Shown piece after piece: positions 39,648-51,100 of a DNA stretch of 64,000 nucleotides. Made by a program: the position numbers and the translations under genes. Position 1 is the stretch's first letter; the number at the start of each line of letters is the position of its first letter. Below the pieces are notes generated by a model. The model was not told the DNA's origin and made no database searches. It was given only the letters and a program-made list of their open reading frames with translations. The DNA comes from Lepidurus packardi (lineage: Eukaryota; Arthropoda; Branchiopoda; Notostraca; Triopsidae): assembly GCA_023053545.1 (NCBI GenBank), contig JAKZAN010000001.1:5724565-5788564 (forward strand), given 5' to 3'.

Positions 39648-40204
39648 CAGTGAAAACCGCTTCACGAAATCGAAGGGAGCGGAATATTTTTTCGTGTTAC
39701 AAGGAATTCGTGCTAACAGATATATGCAAAAAACCTAATTAATAAAATAACTGTCGTGATAACGGAATTAATATTCGAGTTTATACTCGTACTGACAGTC
39801 TACACATTAAAAAGCACAAATAATAAATTTTAAAGCATTTTAACAGACTGTAAATAGAAATGAAATGTTTTGACTGCCCATGGACTGTTGGGGCGAGAAA
39901 GACAAAAATTTGAACTGAAGTCAGGGATGTTGCTAAGGCTCTACAACCCTTCCCATTGGCAGAGGGAGACGGTTGGTAAGAAGACAAAAGTATTTTGTCG
40001 TACAAAAATACTTTTTCGTTGCAGAACAATCTTGTCGTTCCTCCAAGACGCGAAAAAATTTCGCGTCTTGGAGGAACGACAAGATTGTTAAGTGGTTTGT
40101 GTTTTGTGTTAAAAGGAAACAAATTTATGAAATTCCATAGCGTTTTGTCCCGACCGGAATACCACTTTGTGTTCATAGGTTTTGCTTGCTAAGCGGTTTC
40201 ACTG
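39648..40204. mobile_element. pogo/Tigger-like non-autonomous element
   Basis: The ends read inward CAGTGAAAACCGCTT (left) and CAGTGAAACCGCTT (right), differing by one A. Both are flanked by TA (39646-39647; 40205-40206), the duplication made by Tc1/mariner and pogo elements. A CAGTGAAACC-type end is common among pogo-like elements. No transposase frame is visible in the 557 bases. The interior carries a long perfect hairpin, listed separately. Confidence 0.65.
40025..40089. repeat. Perfect 31-base hairpin
   Basis: Arms 40025-40055 and 40059-40089 are exact inverted copies separated by aaa. The stem contains cttgtcgttcctccaagacg and its complement. Because it has no mismatches while the surrounding element is diverged, it is young or maintained. 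Confidence 0.9.
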
Positions 40205-40916
40205 TACTTAGTTTACCCCTATCTGCCATAAAAGTTGCGCCATCTGTTTTGTAAGAGGTGGCAGTGAACGCAGACGGATTCTGTGCATAAAACAACGTCC
40301 ACAAGAACTTAATTCTTCATCCATGTTCATTCTTTATTTTCATTCATGTTCATTCTTCATTCGTCTCCAGCAAGAACTTCATTATTCGTCCAGAAGAAGT
40401 ATTGCTATCTATGCAGAATCTTAAACTTAAATAAAACTTCTATTTCTATTTTACCCTGAATTTAATTAGCTTGGTAGCTTACCATAAACATGTATAACAT
40501 TGTAATCTTGTGGTAACAAAAGGCCTCCTTTAGAATTTAAGTAAGCAATCTATAGCCTAGCGGTTCGAATGTGGCTTCTCAACAAACCTGAGAGACTGAA
40601 ATGACTGAAAATACACAAACTTTGCAAACTAATAACGATTTTACACTACACCAACACTGTATTGCAGAAAAGAAATAGAGCAATGGAATAACAGAATAGA
40701 AATGGGATGTTCTAAACTACTTTTTATTTATTTAATGTTCAAAAGTAAGGCCACATGCACTATATATCTTTTACATTATAAATTTCATTCCGTGGCTGAC
40801 GAAGTAGAAGCTTCTACTTCGCCCGTCGCGGCACCTGCGAATGATTTGCAGAATTCTTCTATTTTTATTTTCTTTTTACTTTTGACCTGTTAACCACAGT
40901 CCAATTCAGGGCAATA

Positions 40917-41066
40917 GACAATAAAATCACATTTTGAGCTATTAGTTGCTTTTGACAGGTCCGGATTTGTCTAAGAATTGCGTTTTTTTCAATATTTTCG
41001 GAAGAGCCGTTCACGGGTTATCAAACTGTGGGTAAACGTAGCTATAAGTAGTAAAGTCCATTACAT
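40917..41066 (+). repeat. Direct repeat, first copy (second at 41258-41410)
   Basis: About 150 bases, starting gacaataaaatcacatttt and ending gtccattacat, recur at 41258-41410 with a handful of differences. Between the two lies a stray copy of the EcKinase copy B upstream region. The second copy leads directly into the BEN-domain exon at 41423. Confidence 0.85.
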
Positions 41067-41080
41067 TGATTACAATTCAA

Positions 41081-41255
41081 CAACAAAGTAACTGAACAAT
41101 ACATGTTAATGCAGTTATACGTTTCAAGATCAGATAAAACGGACAAAGTCACTATTAAAAATATTACGAGTTTCAATTCTTAACACGACGGGTTATTTTG
41201 AAAGATTGAACAAAGGGCGCTTAACTAATGCATCATGAATCGTCACGAACTGCTA
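41081..41255 (+). repeat. Extra copy of the EcKinase B upstream region
   Basis: This 175-base stretch is a close copy of 42939-43114, which lies immediately upstream of the intact EcKinase gene. It begins caacaaagtaactgaac and ends with cgtcacgaactgcta in both. The BEN-domain gene sits between the two copies. A duplicated promoter fragment or a scar of local rearrangement is likely. Confidence 0.85.
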
Positions 41256-41422
41256 TTGACAACAAAATCACATTTTGAGCTATTAGTTGCTTTTGATAGG
41301 TCCGAATTTGTCTAAGAATTGCGGTTTTTGTTTCAATATTTTCGGAAGAGCCGTTCACGGATTATCAAACTGTGGGTAAACGTAGCTATAAGTAGTGAAG
41401 TCCATTACATATGTATTTATAG

Positions 41423-42504
41423 GACAATGGGGGTCTATTAGCATATGCTGACAACGAAGACTGCCGATCTCATCCGTCGAACACTTTGGCTGCGACTTCT
41501 GCTGGAGTATCTAATCCCAATGAGATCCCAGCTAAAGAGCAACCGTGCTGCTGTTCTATTGTATCCGGCGAACTGTCGGAGGTGAAGAATGCTCTCGCTT
41601 CACTCGAAAGCACAGTGAAAGAACTTCGTAAGTTGCTATGTTCCATTTGATATTTTAGTTAATTACGTAATTGTTTTTTTGCAGTTATTCCCAACATCCA
41701 GCAACTGACGGCGGGGCTAGCCGAACTCGAGAAGTCTGTGCTTTCACCAGCAGCCCGCCCTCTCAAGCATACACCACCTGTAATCCACTCGTCGCGCCGT
41801 CTGCCACTTCTTCGCCAGAGGGTATCAAATGAAGGTACTCGATTAAACAGTCAAATAATGTTCATTATAAACAAGTCTTACTGTTTTTAGGAGCCATTGA
41901 AGAGGACATAACGATCCCACCTGAGGCCGACAATGAAGAGTCGCAAGCCCTGATTGTAGACGAATCTACTTTCGCGATCGAGGTATTGTGTTAAATTTCG
42001 TGAACTGTGCAGTTGATTTTCAAAGAGCACTCTTTTTTTAGATTGAAACCTGCGTGCAGCCAGCAGAGAAGCAGGTTGTGGAAAATGCGATGTCTCCTCA
42101 GCCCCTGGCGGCAGGTCCCGAATACCCCACCAAGTAGCCCGGTGTTCCAGCAACAGATATTCGAAAGGGTTGCTTCCTATGCTGTCAGTACCAAGGTTAA
42201 CAAGTTCATTGCTGAGCTGATGGAGGGAGTGTTCACACGCAGCTATCTCAAAAGTCACTGCCTTAAAGGGACGAAGAATAGTAGTTGCCCCGTAGGAGAA
42301 AGGAAGGCTGCAATGAGGCCTGAATACTTCAGCCTCATCAAACGTAAGGCTTTTTGTGATAATCATAGGCATACGGCAAAATGTACAAATATTTTCTTTG
42401 TTCCAGGACTGACACAAGAGAGAGTAAAACCTCCGCCGACAGACAAGGAGATTGCCGACGCCATCAGAATTAAATTCAATAACTCAAGGAGGTTTCGCGA
42501 GTGA
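41423..42504 (+). pseudogene. BEN-domain protein gene with an apparent frameshift, 5' end not found
   Basis: Exons 41423-41627, 41685-41834, 41891-41982, 42042-42343 and 42407-42504 have GT-AG borders. Phases agree except in the fourth exon, which is one base too long (or two too short): its start reads IETCVQPAEKQ and hits a stop near 42135, while the BEN part lies in the next frame. The second exon has a leucine-rich stretch typical of a coiled coil (IQQLTAGLAELEKSV). The C-terminus (FIAELMEGVFTRSYLKSH through RIKFNN) fits a BEN domain, a DNA- and protein-binding fold in transcription and chromatin factors. The last intron (63 bases) is open in frame. A sequencing error could explain the shift. 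An upstream acidic stretch at about 40795-40855 may be another exon, but no donor is visible. Confidence 0.6.
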
Positions 42505-42720
42505 GATTTAATATATTCTCAATGTCACGTTCCTTATGTCATATTCTTACTGTGTTACATAACCGTTCATTGCCAAAATTCATTGCCAAAAAAAGTGTCA
42601 AAGTGAACCTATGCTACATTACCTTTCAGTGTCAATTGTTCGAAGTACAAAATGCAACTACGTTTCAATTTTTGTTTCCTCATTATCACAAAGCTAAATA
42701 CGGTAAATTATAATTTATTA

Positions 42721-42918
42721 CGATCTAGGGTAATCACGATAAATCATGATCATCTTGATCATGATAAATTGGACATCATAATTAACCATGATCATGATCA
42801 TCGTAATCATCATTATCATGATTTATCATGATTTATCATGATCGATCATGATTAATCATGATGTCCAATTTATCATGATCCGGTTTTTATCATGATCAAT
42901 CATGATGAATTTTTATCT
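42721..42918. repeat. Palindrome-rich tcatgat repeat with a perfect 23-base inverted repeat
   Basis: The block is built from words such as tcatgat, gatcatgat and tttatcatgat. The 23-base arms at 42757-42779 and 42858-42880 are exact inverted copies (gatcatgataaattggac...). Internal words are themselves palindromic, so several foldings are possible. It lies between the BEN gene and the EcKinase B upstream region. Confidence 0.8.
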
Positions 42919-43228
42919 GGGATTGTTTTAAAATTTAACAACAAAGTAACTGAACAATACATGTTAATGCAGTTATACGTTCGAAGATCAGATAAAACGG
43001 ACAAAATCATTACTAAAAATATTACGAGTTTCCATTCTTAACACGAAGGGTTATTTTGAAAGATTGAACAAAGAGCGCTTAAACGAATGCATCATGAATC
43101 GTCACGAACTGCTAACCGAACACATATCGTACAAAACAAAATTAATTTCAACGCAGGAACCAATTCTCGCTCATTGTTAAGAGACAACTCGTCGATACTA
43201 CACGTAAACTACTTCCATACTCGTTTAA

Positions 43229-44714
43229 ATGGATCCTATTTTCACTGGGAGTGAGTTCTGGAAACATTTAATTGAAGAATATGAGCTGGGCGAAAAGCTT
43301 GATTCCATCGTTGGCAATACGTGTACATCATGGGCGAGAGTCACACGAGTTTCTACAGTAGAATCTTCAACTGCCTCAATAGTGCTTCTTGATAATAAAA
43401 TTCGTCTGGAAGTCAGCAGAGCAGTGGCTGATGGAGAAAACTTCCTGAGCCAAGTCTTCCGCCTTCACGCTACCGTGGGTGAAGATGTGTATCAATGCTT
43501 CCTTAAGGTAGTACAAAAATGCCTTCCTGCTTAAATTTTATAAAACTTTCTGCCATTTCTTATAAAATTCTTAGGTAATACCTAAAAACCCGCGTTTGCG
43601 AGATATTGCCAGCAAGCTAGAATGTAATCAAAGAGAAATCTCCATGTATTCCAACATCTTTCCTTACTTGCGCCACCTATTGATTGAAGCTGACCTCAAT
43701 CCCTCGGAGTACCTACAGGTGCCGGACTTATATTACGCTAACTTCAGTCTCAACGAGAGTGGTTTGCCTACTAGCAAAACTATCCTCGTTACGGAAGATC
43801 TAGGTCTACGGGGCTTTCATATGGCGGACAAGGTACAGAGTTGTGACTTGAACCACGCCAAATGTGCCATGCGTTCGCTGGCTTATTTCCACGCCATTTC
43901 CAACATTATGCTACACAAGCTAAAAGCTAAGCCGGAACTTGGTAATTTTTTGGAGATTTTTACGAAGACAGCACCAGAGATTACGCCTTCGGCCTTGGAT
44001 GAGTACGAAGCGGCCTTCCAGACACAAAAGCGGGCTGTCGAACAAATGGGCTACCCAATTATTAACAACAAATTTGGCAAATTAATTAAGAATTTTGAAC
44101 TAAATTTTGCCCGTGAAATGCCAGAGCAAAGTGGAGCTTTGGCTTGCTTAAACCATGGAGATTACTGGATTAATAACATGTTATTTCAATATGATCCACA
44201 ATCTGGTCTACCTGTTGCCACATCCATGGTCGATTGGCAGTTATCTTCTGTCGGACATCCTGCGAAAGACATTGGCTATTTCTTCATGACTAGTACAACC
44301 AAATCGTTATGGCGAGATCACTGGAACGAACTGCTGGAGGAATATTTTGAACACCTACGTAACTTGCTATGTCTGTTAGGATTAGATCTCTTGGAGCTTG
44401 GTTACACCAAATCAGATTTTCTTAACGAGTTTGCGGCCAGAATTCACAAATCCATACCTCTTGCATCTATAGTCCTTACTTTAATCTTGGACAAAACTGC
44501 TGCAGTTGTATTCAGAAATATGGGGTCCGATAATGGTGCTAATATACATGAAAGAGATCATTCATTTGACACAGAAGAAACGCGCAATGTTAACATGGAG
44601 ACGAAACCTAATTTATCGACGGTGGTTTCAGTAAAGAAACTTTTATCGAACCCTAAATGGTGTGATAGGTATTTGGATCTTCTCTTGGAACTTATTGGCA
44701 GGGGATGGCTTTAG
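43229..44714 (+). CDS. EcKinase (CHK kinase-like) protein, intact copy B
   Basis: Two exons, 43229-43507 and 43575-44714, separated by a 67-base GT-AG intron, give 472 residues. The N-terminal part (EFWKHLIEEYELG; CTSWARVTRV; SIVLLDNKIRLEV) is followed by a strand like the family's LVTEDLGLRGF, a helix with HAKCAMRSLAYFHAIS, the catalytic loop NHGDYWINNM (His287, Asp289) and the second Asp in MVDWQLSSVGHPAKDIGYF (Asp313). These are the hallmarks of EcKinase (PF02958). Members phosphorylate small molecules; one insect member is ecdysteroid 22-kinase and others are linked to detoxification. The substrate here is unknown. The protein is longer than many relatives (about 400-430), with an acidic segment near residues 410-440. 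It is the only undamaged copy of three. Confidence 0.9.
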
Positions 44715-44835
44715 ACTTTTGTTACCGGTACATGACTGTATAACTCAGTAGTATAACTTGTAGTATGAAATTTTATTAATACAGTATCAATATACTAGAA
44801 CTCCCTTTTGCATCATCCTGGAGCCATTCATTGGA

Positions 44836-45432
44836 ACCAGGTTAAATAACCCTAGGCTAAGAAAATCGGAAGTTTTGCTTGTAACAATAAGTGAAAATTT
44901 GTCGATTTGGCATGGATTTGTGTTTTACAGTAGTACTTTTCGCAGCCTTATCTTTTTTGAATCAAAAATGCTCTGAGATAAAAACGGCCAAAGAATCCTG
45001 CGAGATCGTTGAGAAGACCAAAACATTGCGTTTGATTTGCAAATTTGCAAACAAAAAATTAACAATCCATCAATAATATAAACCGAAACGACGACGTAAG
45101 AAGGGTGTAAGAAAGTTTTACTTATTTATTTCGGTACTTAAAGTAACCCAGGTTTTTTAAAAGAAGGAAAAACCAGTAATCAACTTAATTTATGTGTATC
45201 TAATAGTTGTCCATTTGACGCATAAGCACGACTTTCGATGTTCTCGCAAATAGGCTATACAAAATGTAAGATACAATCACTGAGAACCTACAGTTCTACG
45301 AACAATTGATTCGACTAATACATCATGAGTCGTCACGGACTTTTAACTACAAAGTGGATGACAATTGACTAGGATTGGTATAATCTTCTCTAAACATCCG
45401 ACCGTCCCGGTATTACTAAAGAAAGATTCGCT
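44836..45432. repeat. Upstream flank of EcKinase copy C, related to 36900-37516
   Basis: A diverged copy of the flank upstream of pseudogene A, with the same order of words (see the entry at 36900). It marks the left border of the third duplication unit. Confidence 0.65.
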
Positions 45433-46926
45433 ATGGCTCCTGTTTTAACTGAGAATGAGTTCTGGAAACATTTATTTGAAGAATATGAGCTGGGCGAAAA
45501 GCTCAATTCCATGGTTTGCAATACGTGTACACCATGGGCGAGAATCACGTGAGTTTCTACAGTAGAATCTTCAATGTCTCAATAGTGCTACTTGATAATA
45601 AAATTCGTCTGGAAGTCAGCAGAGCAGTGGCTGATGGAGAAAATTTCATGAGCCAAGTCTTCCACCTTCACGCTATGTGGGTGAAGATGAGTATCAATGC
45701 TTCCTCAGGGTAGAACAGGAGATGTTTAATTCTTGCCACATCTGCTTGCTTACATTTTGTAAAATTTTGTGATATTCTTATCAAATTCTTAGGTGCTTCC
45801 TCAAAAGGCGTCGTTTCTAGAAGTAGTCTGCAAGCTAGAACACAATCAAAGAGAAACCTGCATGTATTCCGGAGTTTTTGCTTATTTGCACGACTTGTTG
45901 ATAAAAGCCCACCTCAACCCCTCGGAGTATTTGCAGGTCGAATTTGTACTACGCTAACTTGTGTCTCAACGACAATGGATTACGTACTAGCAAAACTATC
46001 CTTATTACGGTAGACTTGAGTCTACGGGGCTTTCGTATGGCGGATAAGGTACAGGGTTGTAACTTGAACCACGCCAAATGTGCCTTTCGTTCGCTGGTTT
46101 ATTTCCACGCCATCTCCAACATTATGCTACGCAAGATGAAAGCTGAGGCAAAAATTGGTAATATTTTAAAGATTTTTATGAAGACAGAACCAGAGACTAC
46201 GCCTTCGGGCTTGGCTGAGTTCGAGGCGGCTTTCCAGACCCCTGAGCGGGCGTCGAACAAATGGGCTCCCCAATTATTGCAAAAAACTTTCAAAATTAAC
46301 TAAGAATTTTACACCGAACTTTGCCCGTGAAGTGCCAGAGCAATCTGGAATATTGTCCTGCTTAAACCATTTCGATTACTGGACTAATAACATACTACTA
46401 TTTCATTACGACCTTGTATCCGGCCTACCCGTTGCCACAGCTATAGTTGATTGGCAGATGGCAGCACTTGGACATCCTGCTAAAGATATCGGCTATTTCT
46501 TCATAACCAATACAACCAAATCGTTATGGCGAGATCACTGGGACCAACTACTGCAGGAATATTTTGAACACCTACGTAACTTGCTATGTCAGTTAGGACT
46601 AGATCTCTTGGAGCTTGGTTAGACAGAAACATATTTTCTTAACGAGTTTGCCGCCAGAATTCCCAAATATATCCCCTTTGCGTCTCTAGTCCTTTCTTTG
46701 ATTATAGACCAAGCTGTTGCAGTTGAATTTAAAATGTGGGGTCAAACGGTACAAATAAACATGAAAGTGATCATGCAGTTGAAAAAGCAGAAAACTGCGA
46801 CTTCAGTACGGAGACAAACGATAATTTCTCCACGGTTTCAGTAGAAAAGCTTTTATCGAACTCTAAATGGTGTGATAGGTATTTGCATCTTCTCATGGAA
46901 CTCATGGGTCATGGGGATGGTTTTAA
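45433..46926 (+). pseudogene. EcKinase-like pseudogene (copy C)
   Basis: Full-length similarity to the intact gene with the same intron position (acceptor near 45793). Damage by comparison with copy B: a CGA to TGA stop at about 45549, single-base deletions near 45575 and 45676, a two-base deletion near 45940, a one-base deletion near 46250, a TAC to TAG stop at about 46621, and a shift close to the end. The loop motif HGDYW is HFDYW. The remaining blocks (TIVLI-like strand, VDWQMAALGHPAKDIGYF, SLWRDHWDQLLQEYFEHLR) are well preserved, so inactivation is fairly recent. Confidence 0.88.
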
Positions 46927-47349
46927 ACTTTGTTACAGTGACCACGTAGACTGCATAGTACTGTAAGTGTAACTTATATTAACAAAGTAATATACTTGAC
47001 TTCCGTTTTACGATAATAATAAAAAATTAATATCACAATAGAAATAAGTATTGAACTTAATTAAAAAGTATTTATTTACTGGATCTGCTGGATTGCCATA
47101 GTGAGGGAACGCCAAAACTCTTATAATCTTATAATAAAAGATATTTGCAAAATTCCCAACATGTTCTCCGGATTTAGAGACAAACATATGTCTTGTATTG
47201 TACTGTCAAAAAGGACAGTCTTGTGTCAATTTCCAACAATGAATTTTGTTTTTTCAGCTAATGAAGTGAAAGAAAGTAGAAGTTTTAACGATTTTCATCA
47301 ACGAAAGTTGATTAGGATCGTTAAATAACATAAGCTAGCTAACTTAAGT

Positions 47350-47435
47350 AACCTATAACCTAAACTAAGCTATAACCTAGTCAAACCTAACCTAACCTAT
47401 CCTAAGGTAATCTAACCTAACCTAACCGAACCTTA
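47350..47435. repeat. Interstitial cctaa repeats (TTAGG telomere-like)
   Basis: Runs of cctaacctaacct occur at about 47384-47400 and 47411-47427 among degenerate ctaacct and ctataacc words. The 5-base unit cctaa is the complement of TTAGG, the arthropod telomere repeat. The array is short and imperfect, so it is an internal relic, not a chromosome end. Confidence 0.6.
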
Positions 47436-48146
47436 CATTTCCATCCAACTACCAATTTTCAACTCGAGTGACACCCGTTTGTCTTACTTTTCTGGAGAAC
47501 ATTTTGCAACAGTATGATGCCTTTAATGTCATTTTTATCTCCGTGTTCTGAAACCGGAAAACCTGTTGAAAATTCCTTGAGTTATCAAACGTTACCTATG
47601 AGGAAAGTGTGAAGAGTATTCATCTATACTCAAAACATGGCGAAAAGTTGTTGTGAGGTGTATCTAGCTTAAAAGTGCATTCCGCTGCCGTTAGTTGCGT
47701 TATTCACGTCATTACGCATTATCCATATGGCGAGCCTATAACCTGCCAATACCGGTCCACGTTTCGAATCGAACTTTTCACAATTTCACGTCTGGATTTT
47801 TCTGGGATTTACTCAACATATTTTTCGCAAGTGTGATTATTTTGTTTTGATGTTTACATGTTGTAACCTTTTTATCAAAAATGAGTTTTCCCATCAATCT
47901 TTCAATTTTGTTCGTTGATTTAAGGTTAAAAAAATGGCCTCGTGGCATCAAACTGTGCATGGAATTGCAGCTGAAGTAATACCAGTATTTTTTTGTTGAA
48001 GTTTCTCGAAGATATTGACATTTCAAATCCTTGGGCTTTGATTGTGTTTTGCCTGCACGTTTTGGGAGCCTACACTCTACAAAGTTAAGAATTGCTAGCT
48101 TCTCTGCATATACTAAATGAATCTCTTTATTTATTCCTAACGTATG

Positions 48147-48162
48147 TACAGTACGTACTGTA
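48147..48162. repeat. 16-base perfect palindrome
   Basis: tacagtacgtactgta reads the same on both strands. It has no spacer, so it is more like a dimer protein site or chance palindrome than a hairpin. Confidence 0.5.
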
Positions 48163-51100
48163 TTTATATTCTGTAAAATTTTGCACATCCTTTTCGTGAT
48201 CTGATCGAAATATTAGCATGAGTCATGACAATTTCCTTTTCAGTAGTATTAACGTGTTAACCCTCACAGCTACGGGCTCGTCACAAAGTCGGCTGCAAAT
48301 AAGTCATTCTCCTTTTATTTCTTCCTTCAAGACAACGAGTTCAACACGAAAGATCTCCAATCCGTATATCCTACAACAAGCTCCGAGTAGACTTGGGAAC
48401 TTATGGAATTTTTCTCTGTTTTCAGAACCTGTGGAATTACTTATCAAAAGGATTTTTTAAACTATGCGTTATTTGACCTGCAGTACCTCTTTCAATATGA
48501 GGTTGCCCATTCATCTTTTGTTCAATGACCAAACCATAAATTATTCCCGAATCTTTTGCGCGTCAAATTCCTATCATTCATTCTTTTTAAAGAGCGTCTA
48601 GGAATGTGGCAACACATTTTTTCCCCAGTTTTACGAGATCAACTTTACTTTTTCATAACTATTATTTTCCTACAGAGCCAAGAATCTTCTTATTTTTTTC
48701 TCTCTTTTTCTTTCTCTTGTTCTTAGATGTCCGCATCCGCGAGTCCGCTGTCCAATAGAGGGATGACTTATAACTTGTTGGTCTTGGTCTCGTTGACTTT
48801 TTCCCCTGAAAAAAACTCTGTTGGTCACTTTTTGCACACTTTTGCTACCAACCACAAAAGATATTCACTCCGTATACCATAATTTGGTCACTGGAAAGAA
48901 AAAAAGAGAACATGCCGACGCCCGCGAATGTCTTTCCTCAATTTTTTTCATACCGTGTAAGAATACTAACGGATGGCGAAGTATAAAGGGGGGGGGGGGG
49001 TAACGATCGGGGGCTCGTGAAAGCAACGTGAAAGCGTACAGTGGTAACGAAACGAAGCGTGAGTCCAAGGCAGGGCCTCTCCATCTCTCTTTTGGGAAAA
49101 TAACGACTAACCTATAAAAAGGGGGAGGGGCCTATTTCGGGTGCTACTTTCCTAAGTCTTTCTTTTAGTTTTACTTTTTTCTTTCGAAGGCTCTAAAAGG
49201 CTCTTTTGGTGGGCTACATTAGACAGTTTGAGGAGCGAAACGAATAGACGTTAATGGTAATATAGATTTAAGATTGGGGGGGGACTATTTTATTCCGTTT
49301 CTGAACCCTCGTAGTACTCCTCTTTCCCTATCATTGGCTCAGTTTTTAAAGGTTTTTATACAGGGGAGGATAACCCTGTATATTTTATGGTGTATTATTT
49401 GGGGTATTTTTGTTGGGAAAATCCCCAGAGCTGACAAACGGTTAGAACGTATACACTTCGGGATGTCAGTTTGGGCAAAAACGTTTACGGGGATGCTCCG
49501 AACATGCTTAACATTCACATTCCGCAGCGGGCGTAATTTTGTAAAAAAAAATAGAAAAAATAAATATTTTTTCTCTTTCATTCTTCCAATTCTGCTCTTT
49601 TCTATTTATTTTAATATAACGGAATAAAAAGTCTAGCATATCTATCTAAGGAAGAACTATCGTGAAATTTAAACTACACCAAGACTTCATGGATTCATTT
49701 GTATAACAAAAACTTTCAAAAGTATTTTTCAGTTCAGAAAATCAAGATATAGTAACTTCGGCTTGGTTCGTCCTCTTTGCAGTTCACTCTAAACGTCATG
49801 CTACGAATAAAATCCACTGGCAACTCCAATAGCTTGTTATATAACGAAAACGAGGACTTGTTGGCGAATACGGCCATGGAATTAGCTTTCGCCAGGATAA
49901 GGTTGGCTTGTGAAGATCGAAAATTCATTTAAGAAACGATTTTTCTTTCTAAATGATCAGGCTCTACATAGCGTGGTACCGGCTGCTTCGGAAGATAGCT
50001 TGGGTAAGGGGGCGTGGTGAGTCTAGATTCCGTGAAAGGTGTCAGACAGCGTTGTTGCGGGGGCTTTTAATTTTTAAAACATTTCTTTTCAGCCAATTCA
50101 TTTTTGGTTACTTTTTTATCAATTGACCGACGTAGGCTTGCGCCTGTAGCCGGATTTCATTTTCTTTTTTACTAGCTAATTTAGTATTTGTTATCGAATG
50201 AAAATTATTCACCTGAAACATATTCTGAAATTATATTGTCAATAAACTAATCGAATATTTTTTCATACACTTTACTTATTAGTATTCACCAGTAATACAA
50301 CTCTTTGGCAACAAAACTATCCACTAAATTAATTTTTTATGAGATTATAGGTTTATTTAAAAGATAAAAACTTTTCCCGGAACCACTTTAAATGAAGCAA
50401 TTTTTTTTCATTCTTTTTGGGGTCCTGTAGTCGAGTCAAATTCCATCCCAGACGAATGAACGAAAGTAGTGGAAGACATGCCTTCAAGAACGTTTTCATA
50501 GGACATGCATTCATAAATTGTTACTGTTTAGTACCGCGGATGAGGAATATTGTTCCCTATTTTGGGTTCCGTATAGCAAACTAAAAAACAATGGGTAAAA
50601 ATGCAACTAGGGGAGTTTCTAAGATTCCAAGATTTCTTTTTTTACGGACTCAATTGTTGGGCTTAGTGGTACACAGGCGAGGACTTGTTAAGAACGAGAA
50701 AGTAACAATGGGTACGTTGAACGCGAGTTGAAAAGAGTCTTATTTACGGGCGCCGAGTGCAATTTATAAAACCTTCCATTTTAAGCACGCACCAAAATTG
50801 TCATTATATACCACATAGCTCACTTCATCTTGGCCCTTTTCTTGTGCTCGCGAGAAAAAGCGAGGAATTCACGAGCGTGATAAACCCCTCTTGAAGCGAA
50901 AGCGAAAAAGGGGTATTTTGTCAATTGCTGAGGTCTTCTTCTTCCCCTTGGACATTTTGCGAGGAAATTTCACGTACTGTTCCGTTGAAGTGGTTCCCAA
51001 ATTGCACCGAAATGGGTCATTAGCGTTTACGTTTTTATCCAAAAAAGGGACTTGGCTCTTGCTCACTTCTCCTGAAGGGGTATGATTTAAGAGAACGGAA

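Noticed and set aside
42007-42504. BEN region as one uninterrupted 165-codon exon
   Set aside because: A GT-AG intron at 42344-42406 fits the domain better when removed, and the frame before 42135 is not natural protein sequence.
47778-48188. 136-codon minus-strand frame
   Set aside because: Lys/Asn-rich, no motif recognised, no splice or start support. Kept only as a candidate for a transcript check.
49274-49627. 117-codon plus-strand frame
   Set aside because: Biased towards T and A runs, no recognisable domain, non-standard start.
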